The notes under the pieces: model-generated | The model's database searches: none | What the model was told of the DNA's origin: nothing | What the model saw: only the letters and a program-made list of their open reading frames with translations | Made by a program: the position numbers and the translations under genes | Origin: Alphaproteobacteria bacterium | GTDB lineage: Bacteria; Pseudomonadota; Alphaproteobacteria; Sphingomonadales; Sphingomonadaceae | Length of the DNA stretch: 55,925 nt | Direction of reading: 5' to 3' | Assembly (NCBI GenBank): GCA_019239415.1 | Contig: JAFAZW010000028.1 | Coordinates: forward strand, 1 to 55,925 | Shown: one piece after another, positions 14,056 through 21,892 of the stretch | Layout: each line of letters begins with the position of its first letter | Position numbering within the stretch: position 1 is the stretch's first letter

Positions 14056-14751
14056 TCATGTATAGGAAGCGGAGCGCGGGTCCAAGAGGAGGCCGAGCAG
14101 GATCGCCCGGCATTCGCCGTCGATGATGCCGTCGAGCAGCTCGGGCCGGTAGCGGCGCTGGAAGGCGATCACCGCCTTTTTCGGATCGTGGACGTCGTAA
14201 CCGAACCGCTCCAGCGCGAGCAGGAAGCCGCCGTCGGTCCAGTGCGGGTCCATCAGGTTCTTGGTCGGCCGCGCCATGGCGAGGCCGAGCTTCGCGAGGC
14301 GTCCCCAGGGGAAGTACTCGCCGGGATCCTCCTTGCGCACCGGCGCGATGTCGGAATGGCCGACGACGTAGGGCGGCCGGATCCGGTGGCGGCGGACGAT
14401 GTCGGCGACGAGCGGGATCAGCGCGTCGATCTGCGGGATCGGGAACGGCCGGTAGCCGAATTCATGGCCCGGATTGACGATCTCGATGCCGATGCTGGCC
14501 GAATTGACGTCCTGGACGCCGCGCCACCAGGACTTGCCGGCATGCCAGGCGCGCTTGTCCTCGGGAACGAGGCGCAGGATCTGCCCGTCCTCGGCGACGA
14601 CATAGTGGGAGGAAACGCCGGATTCGGCCGAGCGCAGGCGCTGGATCGCCTCCACGCCGTCGCGCATGCCCGTATAGTGGAGCACGAGCATGGTGACGGG
14701 CAGCTTGCGCTCGTCGAAATTGGGCGAAGGCGCGTCGATGATGTCGCTCAT
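14056..14751 (-). CDS. N-acetylmuramoyl-L-alanine amidase, AmpD/AmiD type
   Basis: The start is ATG 14751 (MSDIIDAPSPNFDERK); a start 7 codons earlier is possible. The 231-residue protein has an Amidase_2 domain: the first zinc His in MLVLHYTGM, a middle His in HAGKSWW, SIGIEIVNPG, and VVGHSDIAPVRKEDPG with the second zinc His and catalytic Lys/Asp region. A C-terminal peptidoglycan-binding-like domain follows (VIAFQRRYRPELLDGIIDGE). It cleaves the muramyl-peptide amide bond for wall recycling or remodelling. No clear signal peptide is seen, so it may be cytosolic like AmpD, though its two-domain form resembles AmiD. Its 3' end probably carries the rnpB promoter. Confidence 0.88.
   Translation of the reverse strand: MSDIIDAPSPNFDERKLPVTMLVLHYTGMRDGVEAIQRLRSAESGVSSHYVVAEDGQILRLVPEDKRAWHAGKSWWRGVQDVNSASIGIEIVNPGHEFGYRPFPIPQIDALIPLVADIVRRHRIRPPYVVGHSDIAPVRKEDPGEYFPWGRLAKLGLAMARPTKNLMDPHWTDGGFLLALERFGYDVHDPKKAVIAFQRRYRPELLDGIIDGECRAILLGLLLDPRSASYT
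14059..14085 (-). promoter_or_regulatory. Candidate rnpB promoter within the end of the amidase gene
   Basis: Read leftward, TTGGAC (14085-14080) and TATACA (14064-14059) are separated by 15 bases and end 9 bases before the inferred RNA 5' end at 14049. The spacing is slightly short for a housekeeping sigma factor. The position inside the last codons of the amidase gene is forced by the 6-base gap between the two genes. Confidence 0.4.
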
Positions 14752-14785
14752 GGCGGCGGCAAAGCGCGCCAAAAAGCGCGCCGCG

Positions 14786-15634
14786 TCAAGAGGCCGCGGC
14801 GAGCCGGACCGGCGCCGCGGCGGCGGCCCTCAAATAGAGGCCGCGGCATTCGGGATCGACGGCGAACGCATCGGTCTGGCCGATCACCGTCTCCCCCGCG
14901 CCGAGCATCAGCACCGCCTCGGGAGTCGCGGCGGCGGCGAGCCGGGCGAAGACGGTGCGGCGGCGGTCGGCGCAGAAGTAGAGAAGGACGTTGCGGCACA
15001 GGATGATGTCGAAGCTGGCCGGCGGCGGCGCGAGGTCGAGTAGGCTGCGCACCTCGAAGCGCACCATCCGGCGGACCTCGTCCGCGAGCTGCCACGCCTG
15101 GCCTTCCTTCTCGTCGAACCAGCGCAGCATCTGGCCGACGCCGAGGCCGCGCTGGACCTCGAACTGGGTGTAGCGTCCCTGCCGGGCCCGCTCGATGACC
15201 CCGCGCGACACATCGGTGGCGACGATGTCGACCGTCCAGCCCTGCCAGCGCGGCTTCTGCTCGGCGAAGCGCATCGCGATCGAATAGGCTTCCTGGCCGG
15301 TCGAGCAGCCCGCGCACCAGATGCGCAGCCGTTTCGTGCCGGCCCGCAGCCGTTCGAGCCGGGACAGGGCAGGACCGAGGAGCAGGTCGAAGGCGGGGCG
15401 GTCGCGGTAGAAGAAGGTCTCGTTGTTGAGCAGAGCCTCGACGACGGCATCGGCGAGGCCGGCGGGGCGGTCGCTCGCAACGGCCGCGACCAGCCGGTCG
15501 ACCGAGCCGTGGTCGCGGATGAAGGGCTGGAGGGCGCTCTCGATCCGCCAGCGGCGGCTGACGGCGAGGCGCTGCCCGGTCCGCGCCTCGAGGAGGGCGG
15601 CGAGGATGCGGGCCGAGGCGTCGCTCAGCTCCAT
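14786..15634 (-). CDS. cheR: CheR, chemoreceptor glutamate methyltransferase
   Basis: The start is ATG 15634, overlapping the end of cheB by 10 bases; the longer open frame covers cheB out of frame and is rejected. The 282-residue protein has the CheR N-terminal helical domain (with NNETFFYRD) and the SAM-binding domain: RIWCAGCSTGQEAYSIAM, DIVATDVSRGVIERA, and LCRNVLLYF. It methylates receptor glutamates to set adaptation. It is the last gene of the leftward che cluster. No chemoreceptor gene is in the window. Confidence 0.93.
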   Translation of the reverse strand: MELSDASARILAALLEARTGQRLAVSRRWRIESALQPFIRDHGSVDRLVAAVASDRPAGLADAVVEALLNNETFFYRDRPAFDLLLGPALSRLERLRAGTKRLRIWCAGCSTGQEAYSIAMRFAEQKPRWQGWTVDIVATDVSRGVIERARQGRYTQFEVQRGLGVGQMLRWFDEKEGQAWQLADEVRRMVRFEVRSLLDLAPPPASFDIILCRNVLLYFCADRRRTVFARLAAAATPEAVLMLGAGETVIGQTDAFAVDPECRGLYLRAAAAAPVRLAAAS

Positions 15635-16707
15635 GCCGGCCTCCGCGCGCGCTCCGCGACGAAGGCCGCGAGGTCCGCCGGCGGGGCGATCCGCGAGGCG
15701 AGGCCGGCGGCGGCGATCGCGCCGGGCATGCCCCAGACGGCGCTCGAGCCCTTGTCCTGGGCGAGCAGCGCACCGCCCCGCCCGGCAAGGTTGCGGGCGC
15801 CGGCGAGTCCGTCGCGGCCCATGCCGGTGAGGACCACGCCGAGGCCGCTCCGGCCGTAGATTTCGCCGACCGCGCCGAGCATCACGTCGACCGACGGCAG
15901 GCAGCCGCTCGCCGCCGGCGCGGTGTCGAGGCGGACGCGGACGCGGCTGCCCTGCTGATCGAGGGCGAGATGGGCGTCGCCCGGCGCGATCAGGATGTGA
16001 TCGGCCCGCAGCTCCGCGCCCTCCTCTGCGACTCGCGCCGGCCGGCCGGACGCGGCGGCGACCTGGCAGGCGAAGAAGGGCATGAACAGGGCCGGCAGGT
16101 GCTGGGTCACCAGGATCGGCGCGCCGACCCGTCGCGGCAGCCCGCCGAGCAAGGCGGCGATGGCGTGGAGGCCGCCGGTCGACGCGCCGATGGCGAGGCA
16201 GCCGAGCCGGTAGGGCTCGACCGCGCGCAGCGGCGGCGACGCTTCGCGCGCCGAGACAGGGACATCGACGGCATCGCCGCGGCCGATCCGGCGGAGGCGC
16301 TCGGCGAGGATGGAGGCGAAGCGGCCCGCGAAATTCTCGGCGCCGGGCTTGGGCAGGGTGTCGGCGGCGCCCATCGCCAGCGCCTTGACCGCGGCCTCGG
16401 CTCCCGCCTCGCATTGCGAGGAGACGACGAGCACGCGGGCGCCGCGGCCGAGCCGGAGGATTTCCGGAAGGGCATCGAGGCCGCTGGTGCCGGGCATCTC
16501 GACGTCGAGGAGGACGATGTCGACCTGCACCCGGCGCAGCGCGGCAATCGCCTCGTCGGCGGTGGCGGCGGTGGCGGCGATCTCGAAGCCGGCCTGGCTG
16601 GTGACCATGCGCGACAGGACGGCGCGGGCGACGGCGCTGTCGTCGACGATGAGGAGGCGGATCGGCGGCGCCTCGGCGGCGCGCGCCGCGGCGGCGGCGG
16701 AGGTCAC
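15625..16707 (-). CDS. cheB: CheB, receptor methylesterase/deamidase response regulator
   Basis: A 360-residue two-domain protein. The N-terminal receiver has IRLLIVDDSAVARAVL, the phosphoacceptor in DIVLLDVEMPG and the Lys in LPKPG. The C-terminal esterase has the triad Ser in AIGASTGG, His in VTQHLPALFMPFF and Asp in GMGRDGLAG. It removes receptor methyl groups when phosphorylated by CheA, opposing CheR. Its ATG overlaps the cheY stop (ATGA at 16704-16707) and its end overlaps cheR, so the three are translationally coupled. Confidence 0.95.
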   Translation of the reverse strand: MTSAAAAARAAEAPPIRLLIVDDSAVARAVLSRMVTSQAGFEIAATAATADEAIAALRRVQVDIVLLDVEMPGTSGLDALPEILRLGRGARVLVVSSQCEAGAEAAVKALAMGAADTLPKPGAENFAGRFASILAERLRRIGRGDAVDVPVSAREASPPLRAVEPYRLGCLAIGASTGGLHAIAALLGGLPRRVGAPILVTQHLPALFMPFFACQVAAASGRPARVAEEGAELRADHILIAPGDAHLALDQQGSRVRVRLDTAPAASGCLPSVDVMLGAVGEIYGRSGLGVVLTGMGRDGLAGARNLAGRGGALLAQDKGSSAVWGMPGAIAAAGLASRIAPPADLAAFVAERARRPAWS

Positions 16708-17069
16708 GCCACCCCGACGATCTGCAGCTTGCTCTCCAGCGTCTCGCGGTCGAACGGCTTCATCACATATTCGTCGGCGCCCGCGTCGATCGCGGCGCGG
16801 ATGTGCGCGGCGTCGTTCTCGGTCGTGCAGAAGACGACCTTCGGCTGCGAGGGGAATTCGCGGGCCCTCAAGGTGCGCAGGAACTCCATCCCGCCCATCA
16901 CCGGCATGTTCCAGTCGAGCAGGACGACGTCCGGCATCTTCGCCTCGCAGCGCGACAGCGCCTCGCGGCCGTCCTCCGCCTCGTCCACGGCGAACTGCAG
17001 CGTCTCGAGGATATGGCGGGCGACCTTCCTGATGACCTTGGAATCGTCGACGACGAGGCAGCTTCTCAT
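16704..17069 (-). CDS. cheY: CheY-like response regulator of the che cluster
   Basis: A 121-residue receiver: SCLVVDDSKVIRKVARH acidic pair, phosphoacceptor in VVLLDWNMPVMGG, the TTEND switch region and Lys in YVMKPFDRE. There is no output domain. Its closest resemblance is to CheY proteins of alphaproteobacterial che operons that carry the DWNMP motif. Phosphorylated by CheA, it would either bind the flagellar switch or act as a phosphate sink. It overlaps cheB by 4 bases. Confidence 0.88.
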   Translation of the reverse strand: MRSCLVVDDSKVIRKVARHILETLQFAVDEAEDGREALSRCEAKMPDVVLLDWNMPVMGGMEFLRTLRAREFPSQPKVVFCTTENDAAHIRAAIDAGADEYVMKPFDRETLESKLQIVGVA

Positions 17070-17138
17070 GACGTGTGTCTCGCTTTCTCAGCTATCGATC
17101 AGGACGTTAACGGCAATTGGTAAGGACAGGCTTAAAGC

Positions 17139-17561
17139 TCAGGCGGCTTCGGCCTGCGGCCCGGCGACGAGCGCCGGAAGGTCGAGCAGCAGCATGAGGT
17201 CCCCTTCCGCCTCGACGCATCCGCGGGCGACGCGGCTCCAGCCGGGACCGGCGGAGGCGGCGAGCGGGCGGACGTCGCCGCCCTCGACCACGTCCTCCAC
17301 CGCATCGACGAGCAGGGCATAAGGGTGGCCGTCCACGATGGCGACGACGGCATCGCGCACGGCTTCGGCCGGGCCGAGCCCGAGCGAAGCGCGGGCGTCG
17401 ATCACGGTGAGGACCCGGCTCCGCAGCGCCGCCAACCCGGCGACATGGGGCGCCGCGCCGGGGACGGGCGCGACGGCTTCGATCTCGACGACGGATTCCA
17501 TTTCGTCGGCGCGCAAGGCGACGCGCTGGCCGGCCAAAGTGAGAACGAGGACGAGGCTCAT
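17139..17561 (-). CDS. cheW: CheW, chemotaxis coupling protein
   Basis: A 140-residue single CheW (SH3-like) domain, from LVLVLTLAGQRVALRADEME to a C-terminal LLLDLPALVAGP. It contains the VIDARASLGLG and VDAVEDVVEGGDVRP elements typical of the family. It bridges chemoreceptors and CheA. ATG 17561 overlaps the TGA of cheA (17558-17561). A 70-base gap separates it from cheY. Confidence 0.9.
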   Translation of the reverse strand: MSLVLVLTLAGQRVALRADEMESVVEIEAVAPVPGAAPHVAGLAALRSRVLTVIDARASLGLGPAEAVRDAVVAIVDGHPYALLVDAVEDVVEGGDVRPLAASAGPGWSRVARGCVEAEGDLMLLLDLPALVAGPQAEAA

Positions 17562-19861
17562 GCCCGCTTCCTCGCTTCGGCGAGGGCGGCGAGGAGGGCA
17601 GCGCGGTCGTAGCGATCGATGGAGCCTTCGCTTGCGACCCCCGCCGCGCTGGTGAGACGCAGGATGCGCGCGGCGGGCGGCGGCGCCGCGTCCTCGCTCA
17701 CGATCGCAACGTCGGCGCCGTCGCCTTCGAAACGGACCTCGTAGCCCGCCGTCTCAACGAGCGGACGCAGGATCGTCGCGGCAAACGGATCGTCGGCGGC
17801 CAGCAGGCAAATGGGACGGCGATCGCCAGCGGCCGGCGCGGCATGGCGGCCGAACAGCCAATGAAGGTCGAGGATCTCGACCTGCTCGCCGGCGACGAGC
17901 GCGACGCCGCGCACCTCGCCCGGCGCCGGCGCCGGGATGGCCTCGCCCGCGAAGGCGACCATGTCGATCACCTCGCGCACGGCATAGGCAATCTCGCCGG
18001 CGCCGTCGGTCAGGCGCAGCGCACGGAACCTCTCCTCGGGCGGCGCCTCTGCGCACCCTTCGAGCGGCAGGATTGCGTCCCCGATGGCGACGCGCAGGCG
18101 ACCGGCGGTGGCGCGGACCGCGTCGGCGCGCAGGTCCTCGATCCGCTGCGCCGCGCCCGCCTCGACCATCCGCTTGGCGCCGCCGACGGTGCGGAACAGC
18201 AGGAAGGGGGTGGCCGTCCGTTCGGGAGCGGTCGCGTCCTCGACGACGGTTTCCTTGCGCGCAAGCGAGATGCCGGCGCGCGCGGCGATGCCGGGCGGAT
18301 CGAGCAGCAAGACGGGCTGGCCGTCGTCGGCGAGGGTGGTGCCGGCGTAGAGGCCGGCGGCCATCACCGCGGGGGCGGCCGGCTTCACCACCAGTTCCTC
18401 ATGGTCCTGCACCGCGTCGACGGCGAGCGCGTAGAGGCCGCCGCCGGCCGGCTTCAGCACGACGAGCATGCGCCCATCGGCATCGGTAGCCGCCGGCAGT
18501 CCGATCAAGCCGGGAAAGTCGACCAGCGGCATGCGGCGGTCGCGGACGGTGGCGACGGCGGCCCGGCCGAGCGGCTCGATCCGCACCGCGCCGCCGTTCA
18601 CGCGCACGATCTCCTCGATCGCCGATCGCGGGATGGCGAAGGCCTGGCCGCACGCGCGGACGGTGAGCGCCGGAATGATGGTGAGGGTCAGCGGCACGCG
18701 TAAGGTGAAGGTCACCCCCTCCCCCTCCCGGCTGTCCACTTCGACGACGCCGCCGATCCGTTCGACATTGGCCCGCACCACATCCATGCCGACACCGCGT
18801 CCCGAGAGATTGGTGACTTCGCGCGCCGTCGATAGCCCGGGCTCGAAGATGAGCGCGTTGCGCTGCTGCGGCGTCAGCCGCGCCGCCCGCGCCTCGTCCA
18901 GCAGGCCGGCGGCGAGCGCCTTCTCGACCAGCCGCCCGCCATCGAGGCCGCGGCCGTCGTCGGCGACCTCGATGAGGATCTGGTTCCCGGTCTGGCGCGC
19001 GCAAACGTGGAGCCGACCCTGGTCGGGCTTGCCGGCGCGGCGACGCTCGTCGGCGCCCTCGATGCCGTGATCGATGGCGTTGCGGACGATATGGGTCAGC
19101 GGATCGCGGATCATCTCGATCATCTCGCGGTCCAGCTCGACATCGCCGCCGTCGACCTCGAGCGCGACCTTCTTGCCCGTCTCGGTGCCGATGTCCCGCA
19201 CCATCCGGGGCAGCGCCGCGAAGAGGTTGTCGATCCGCTGCATGCGGGTGCGGGTGATCGCGTCGCGCAGGTCGGCGATCGATCCCGAGACCCGCTCGAA
19301 GCAGGCGGCGACCTCGGCGTCGGCGCCGCCGTCGCGCAACCGGCGCGCCAGCGCGTTGCGGGCGAGGACGAGGTCGGAGACGCCGCTCATCATCCGGTCG
19401 AGCAGGTCGACGGGAAGACGGATGCTCCGTGCCGCGACGCGCGGCGCCGCGACGACGGACGAAGCGGCTTCGAGCTCCGGTGGCGGCGCCGGCTCCGCCC
19501 GCGACAGCGCTTCGATCAGCGCCTCGTCGTCGGCGCTGGCGACCGAATCGCCGGTCTCGATCGCCTGGACCAGCTCGCCGAGCCGGTCGATCGCGGCGAG
19601 GACGGCGCTGACGAGGTTGTGATCGGCCTGGCGGGCGCCGGAACGCACCGCGGCGAGGGCGTCTTCCGCCGCATGGCTCAGCGCGGTGATCCGCGGCAGG
19701 TCGAAGAAGCCGCTATTGCCCTTCACCGTGTGGACGAAGCGGAAAATCTCGTCGAGCCGCGCCCGGTCGCCCGGCGCGCCCTCCCAGGCGACGATCGCGC
19801 CGCCGAGCGCGCCCAGCATCTCCCGCGTCTCGGCGATGAATTCGGTGAGGAGATCGTCCAT
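17558..19861 (-). CDS. cheA: CheA-type hybrid histidine kinase (HPt-HATPase-CheW-CheW-REC)
   Basis: A 767-residue kinase. Residues 1-105 form the HPt domain, with phosphorylated His44 in FRFVHTVKGNSGFF. A short linker (about 106-145) shows no clear CheY-binding P2 domain. Residues 146-225 are the dimerisation helices and about 230-392 the ATPase, with N box HIVRNAIDHGIE, G1 DDGRGLD and G2 GRGVGMD. A first CheW domain spans about 395-525 and a second, more divergent one about 550-675. A C-terminal receiver-like domain (about 683-767) has LLAADDP but ADVAIVSED where the phosphoacceptor Asp should be, so it is probably not phosphorylated. The layout recalls FrzE/ChpA-like kinases. It heads the leftward che cluster. 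Confidence 0.92.
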   Translation of the reverse strand: MDDLLTEFIAETREMLGALGGAIVAWEGAPGDRARLDEIFRFVHTVKGNSGFFDLPRITALSHAAEDALAAVRSGARQADHNLVSAVLAAIDRLGELVQAIETGDSVASADDEALIEALSRAEPAPPPELEAASSVVAAPRVAARSIRLPVDLLDRMMSGVSDLVLARNALARRLRDGGADAEVAACFERVSGSIADLRDAITRTRMQRIDNLFAALPRMVRDIGTETGKKVALEVDGGDVELDREMIEMIRDPLTHIVRNAIDHGIEGADERRRAGKPDQGRLHVCARQTGNQILIEVADDGRGLDGGRLVEKALAAGLLDEARAARLTPQQRNALIFEPGLSTAREVTNLSGRGVGMDVVRANVERIGGVVEVDSREGEGVTFTLRVPLTLTIIPALTVRACGQAFAIPRSAIEEIVRVNGGAVRIEPLGRAAVATVRDRRMPLVDFPGLIGLPAATDADGRMLVVLKPAGGGLYALAVDAVQDHEELVVKPAAPAVMAAGLYAGTTLADDGQPVLLLDPPGIAARAGISLARKETVVEDATAPERTATPFLLFRTVGGAKRMVEAGAAQRIEDLRADAVRATAGRLRVAIGDAILPLEGCAEAPPEERFRALRLTDGAGEIAYAVREVIDMVAFAGEAIPAPAPGEVRGVALVAGEQVEILDLHWLFGRHAAPAAGDRRPICLLAADDPFAATILRPLVETAGYEVRFEGDGADVAIVSEDAAPPPAARILRLTSAAGVASEGSIDRYDRAALLAALAEARKRA

Positions 19862-19947
19862 GGCCCCGCGCGCTCGCTGTCCGGCGGGTATGGCGGGGAC
19901 GTGGTTAAGAGGGGGTAAAGGGGGGGCAAGCCGCCGAGCTCTACGCC

Positions 19948-20043
19948 GTCATCCCGGCGAAAGCCGGGATCTCGTGGTGGAGAGGCGCTGCACGGACGCC
20001 GGCGCTAGCCTTCGTGGAGATCCCGGCTTCCGCCGGGATGACG
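19948..20043. repeat. Dispersed palindromic repeat, GTCATCCCGGC family
   Basis: Inverted arms GTCATCCCGGCGAAAGCCGG (from 19948) and GATCCCGGCTTCCGCCGGGA (ending about 20039) flank a variable centre. It lies between chpT and cheA, both leftward, so any stem would form in a read-through transcript from chpT. Confidence 0.85.
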
Positions 20044-20050
20044 AGCGTCG

Positions 20051-20686
20051 CTAAGCCGGTATCGTCGCCCCGATCAGCAGCACGCCTTCCTCCTGGTCGG
20101 CGACCTGGATCTCGCCGCGGCCGTCCGCGACGAGGCAGTGGGCGAGCCAGGCGGCGGCGGCGCGCGGGGCGAGCCCGTCCTCGCCGGTCTCGCCGAGCAG
20201 CACCTTCTTCAACTCGGGATCGAGGACGATGCGCGGCCCCTCGGCGCGGACCACCATGTCGAGGCCGCCGGCGTTCTTCTCCGCGCCGATGTCGAGCCGG
20301 CCGCCCCGCACCAGGGCGTCGCCGGCGAGGAGGACGAGGTTGAGGAGCACCTTGAGCGCGGCCTTCCCCATCGTCGGCTCGTCGACCATCCAGCCGAGCT
20401 GGATACGGCCGTCGCCGCCGAACAGCCCCTCGATCGCCACCCGCGCCTCGCGCGTGTCGACCTCGTCGCCGAAGCCGCCGGCGGCGCCGAAGGCGAGGCG
20501 GAAGAATTTCAGCTTGTTGGCCGACGCGCGCGCGCTCTCGCCGAGCAGATCGAGGCAGCGGGCGCGCATCTCCGGGTCGTGCTCGTCGGAGAGCAATTCG
20601 ATGCCGTTGTTGAGGGCGCCGACCGGCGACAGCAGGTCATGGCAGAGACGCGAGCAGAGGAGGCTGGCGAATTCGTGCGATTTCAT
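20051..20686 (-). CDS. chpT: ChpT-like histidine phosphotransferase
   Basis: The start is ATG 20686 (MKSHEFASLLCSRLCHDLLS); the long upstream extension crosses a palindromic repeat and is rejected. The 211-residue protein has the ChpT hallmark LCHDLLSPVGALNNGIELL, with the phosphorylatable His near residue 16. Dimerisation helices and a degenerate ATPase-like domain follow (VLLNLVLLAGDALVRGG). In alphaproteobacteria ChpT relays phosphate from hybrid kinase CckA to CtrA and CpdR, controlling the cell cycle and motility genes. CckA and CtrA are not in the window. It lies 190 bases upstream of cheA on the same strand. Confidence 0.88.
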   Translation of the reverse strand: MKSHEFASLLCSRLCHDLLSPVGALNNGIELLSDEHDPEMRARCLDLLGESARASANKLKFFRLAFGAAGGFGDEVDTREARVAIEGLFGGDGRIQLGWMVDEPTMGKAALKVLLNLVLLAGDALVRGGRLDIGAEKNAGGLDMVVRAEGPRIVLDPELKKVLLGETGEDGLAPRAAAAWLAHCLVADGRGEIQVADQEEGVLLIGATIPA

Positions 20687-20768
20687 GGCGAAAGGCGGCC
20701 CCGTTCGACGACTTGCCACCCCTAATGACGGCATGGGATTCGAGTTGCAAGGCGGAGTGGGCGGTAAT

Positions 20769-20836
20769 GGGCACACGTCCCGACCGCGCCGACCGATGCG
20801 AACTCGCGGGGGCTTGCGGGGTCGGTACGTGTCGCC
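20769..20836. repeat. Second copy of the GACACGTACCG palindromic repeat
   Basis: Arms GGGCACACGTCCCGACCGCG (20769-20788) and GTCGGTACGTGTCGCC (20821-20836) are imperfect inverted copies related to the element at 12901-13010. It sits between the divergent chpT and rluD genes, close to where their promoters should lie. Confidence 0.65.
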
Positions 20837-20882
20837 AACAGCGCCTTGAACTCCGCCGCACCCGCCCCACATCGGGTGTCGA

Positions 20883-21833
20883 ATGACCCGGGGGGAGTCG
20901 ACCATTACCGCCACCATCGCTGCCGATGCCGCCGGCTGGCGCCTCGATCGGGCGCTGGCCGCCGCCGTCCCGACCCTCTCGCGCGAGCGGCTGAAGGCGC
21001 TCATCGCGAGCGGACGGGTGACGGGCCCGCAGGGACTCGTCCGGGATCCGGCGGCCAAGGCGGTGGAAGGCGCCTATGCGGTCGACGTGCCGCCGCCCGA
21101 GCCGGCGCACAACGAAGCCCAGGACATCCCGCTCGCGATCGTCTTCGAGGACGACCACCTGCTCGTCGTCGACAAGCCGGCCGGCATGGTCGTCCACCCG
21201 GCGGCGGGCAATGCCGACGGCACCCTGGTCAACGCGCTTCTCCACCATTGCGCGGGGCGCCTCTCCGGGATCGGCGGCGTCGCCCGGCCCGGAATCGTCC
21301 ACCGCATCGACAAGGATACGTCCGGGCTCCTGGTGGTCGCCAAGACCGACCGCGCGCACGAAGGCCTGGCGGCGCAGTTCGCCAGGCACAGCATCGACCG
21401 GCGCTACGCCGCGATCGTCGCGGGGAGACCGGTGCCGGCCGCGGGCACCGTCGACGCGCCCCTCGCCCGCTCGGCCGCGAACCGGCAGAAGATGGCGATC
21501 GTGAAAGGCGACCGCGGCAAGCGCGCGGTGACGCATTACCGCACGATTCGCCCCTTGCGCGACGCGGCGCTGGTCGAATGCCGGCTCGAGACGGGGCGGA
21601 CCCACCAGGTGCGGGTCCACATGACCTCGCTCGGCCACCCCCTGCTCGGCGATCCGGTCTACGGACGCATCCGCCCGGGTATACGGGACGTATTGAAAGA
21701 ATTGGGTTTCCACCGTCAGGCGCTGCATGCCGCGGAGCTCGGCTTCGGACACCCGGTGACAGGGGCGGCCTTGTCGTTCAAAAGCGACATCCCGTCCGAT
21801 ATGCAGGAACTGTTAAGCGCGCTTGCGCTATAG
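20883..21833 (+). CDS. rluD: RluA/RluD family 23S rRNA pseudouridine synthase
   Basis: A 316-residue protein with an N-terminal S4 RNA-binding domain (DRALAAAVPTLSRERLKALI) and a pseudouridine synthase core. The catalytic Asp is in GIVHRIDKDTSGLLVVAKT. DKPAGMVVHPAAGN and LETGRTHQVRVHMTSLGHPL complete the family signature. RluD modifies helix 69 of 23S rRNA; the exact target within the RluA/C/D group is inferred from length and the S4 domain. It is followed 59 bases later by rpoH. Confidence 0.9.
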   Translation: MTRGESTITATIAADAAGWRLDRALAAAVPTLSRERLKALIASGRVTGPQGLVRDPAAKAVEGAYAVDVPPPEPAHNEAQDIPLAIVFEDDHLLVVDKPAGMVVHPAAGNADGTLVNALLHHCAGRLSGIGGVARPGIVHRIDKDTSGLLVVAKTDRAHEGLAAQFARHSIDRRYAAIVAGRPVPAAGTVDAPLARSAANRQKMAIVKGDRGKRAVTHYRTIRPLRDAALVECRLETGRTHQVRVHMTSLGHPLLGDPVYGRIRPGIRDVLKELGFHRQALHAAELGFGHPVTGAALSFKSDIPSDMQELLSALAL

Positions 21834-21892
21834 ACGAGGACGGACCGGCACGGATCGCAAAGATCACCGGCCACAGGGAGTGAAACGAGACG

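Noticed and set aside
13790-14113. Short protein frames inside rnpB
   Set aside because: The region is fully explained by the RNase P RNA with matching P1 ends and conserved blocks.
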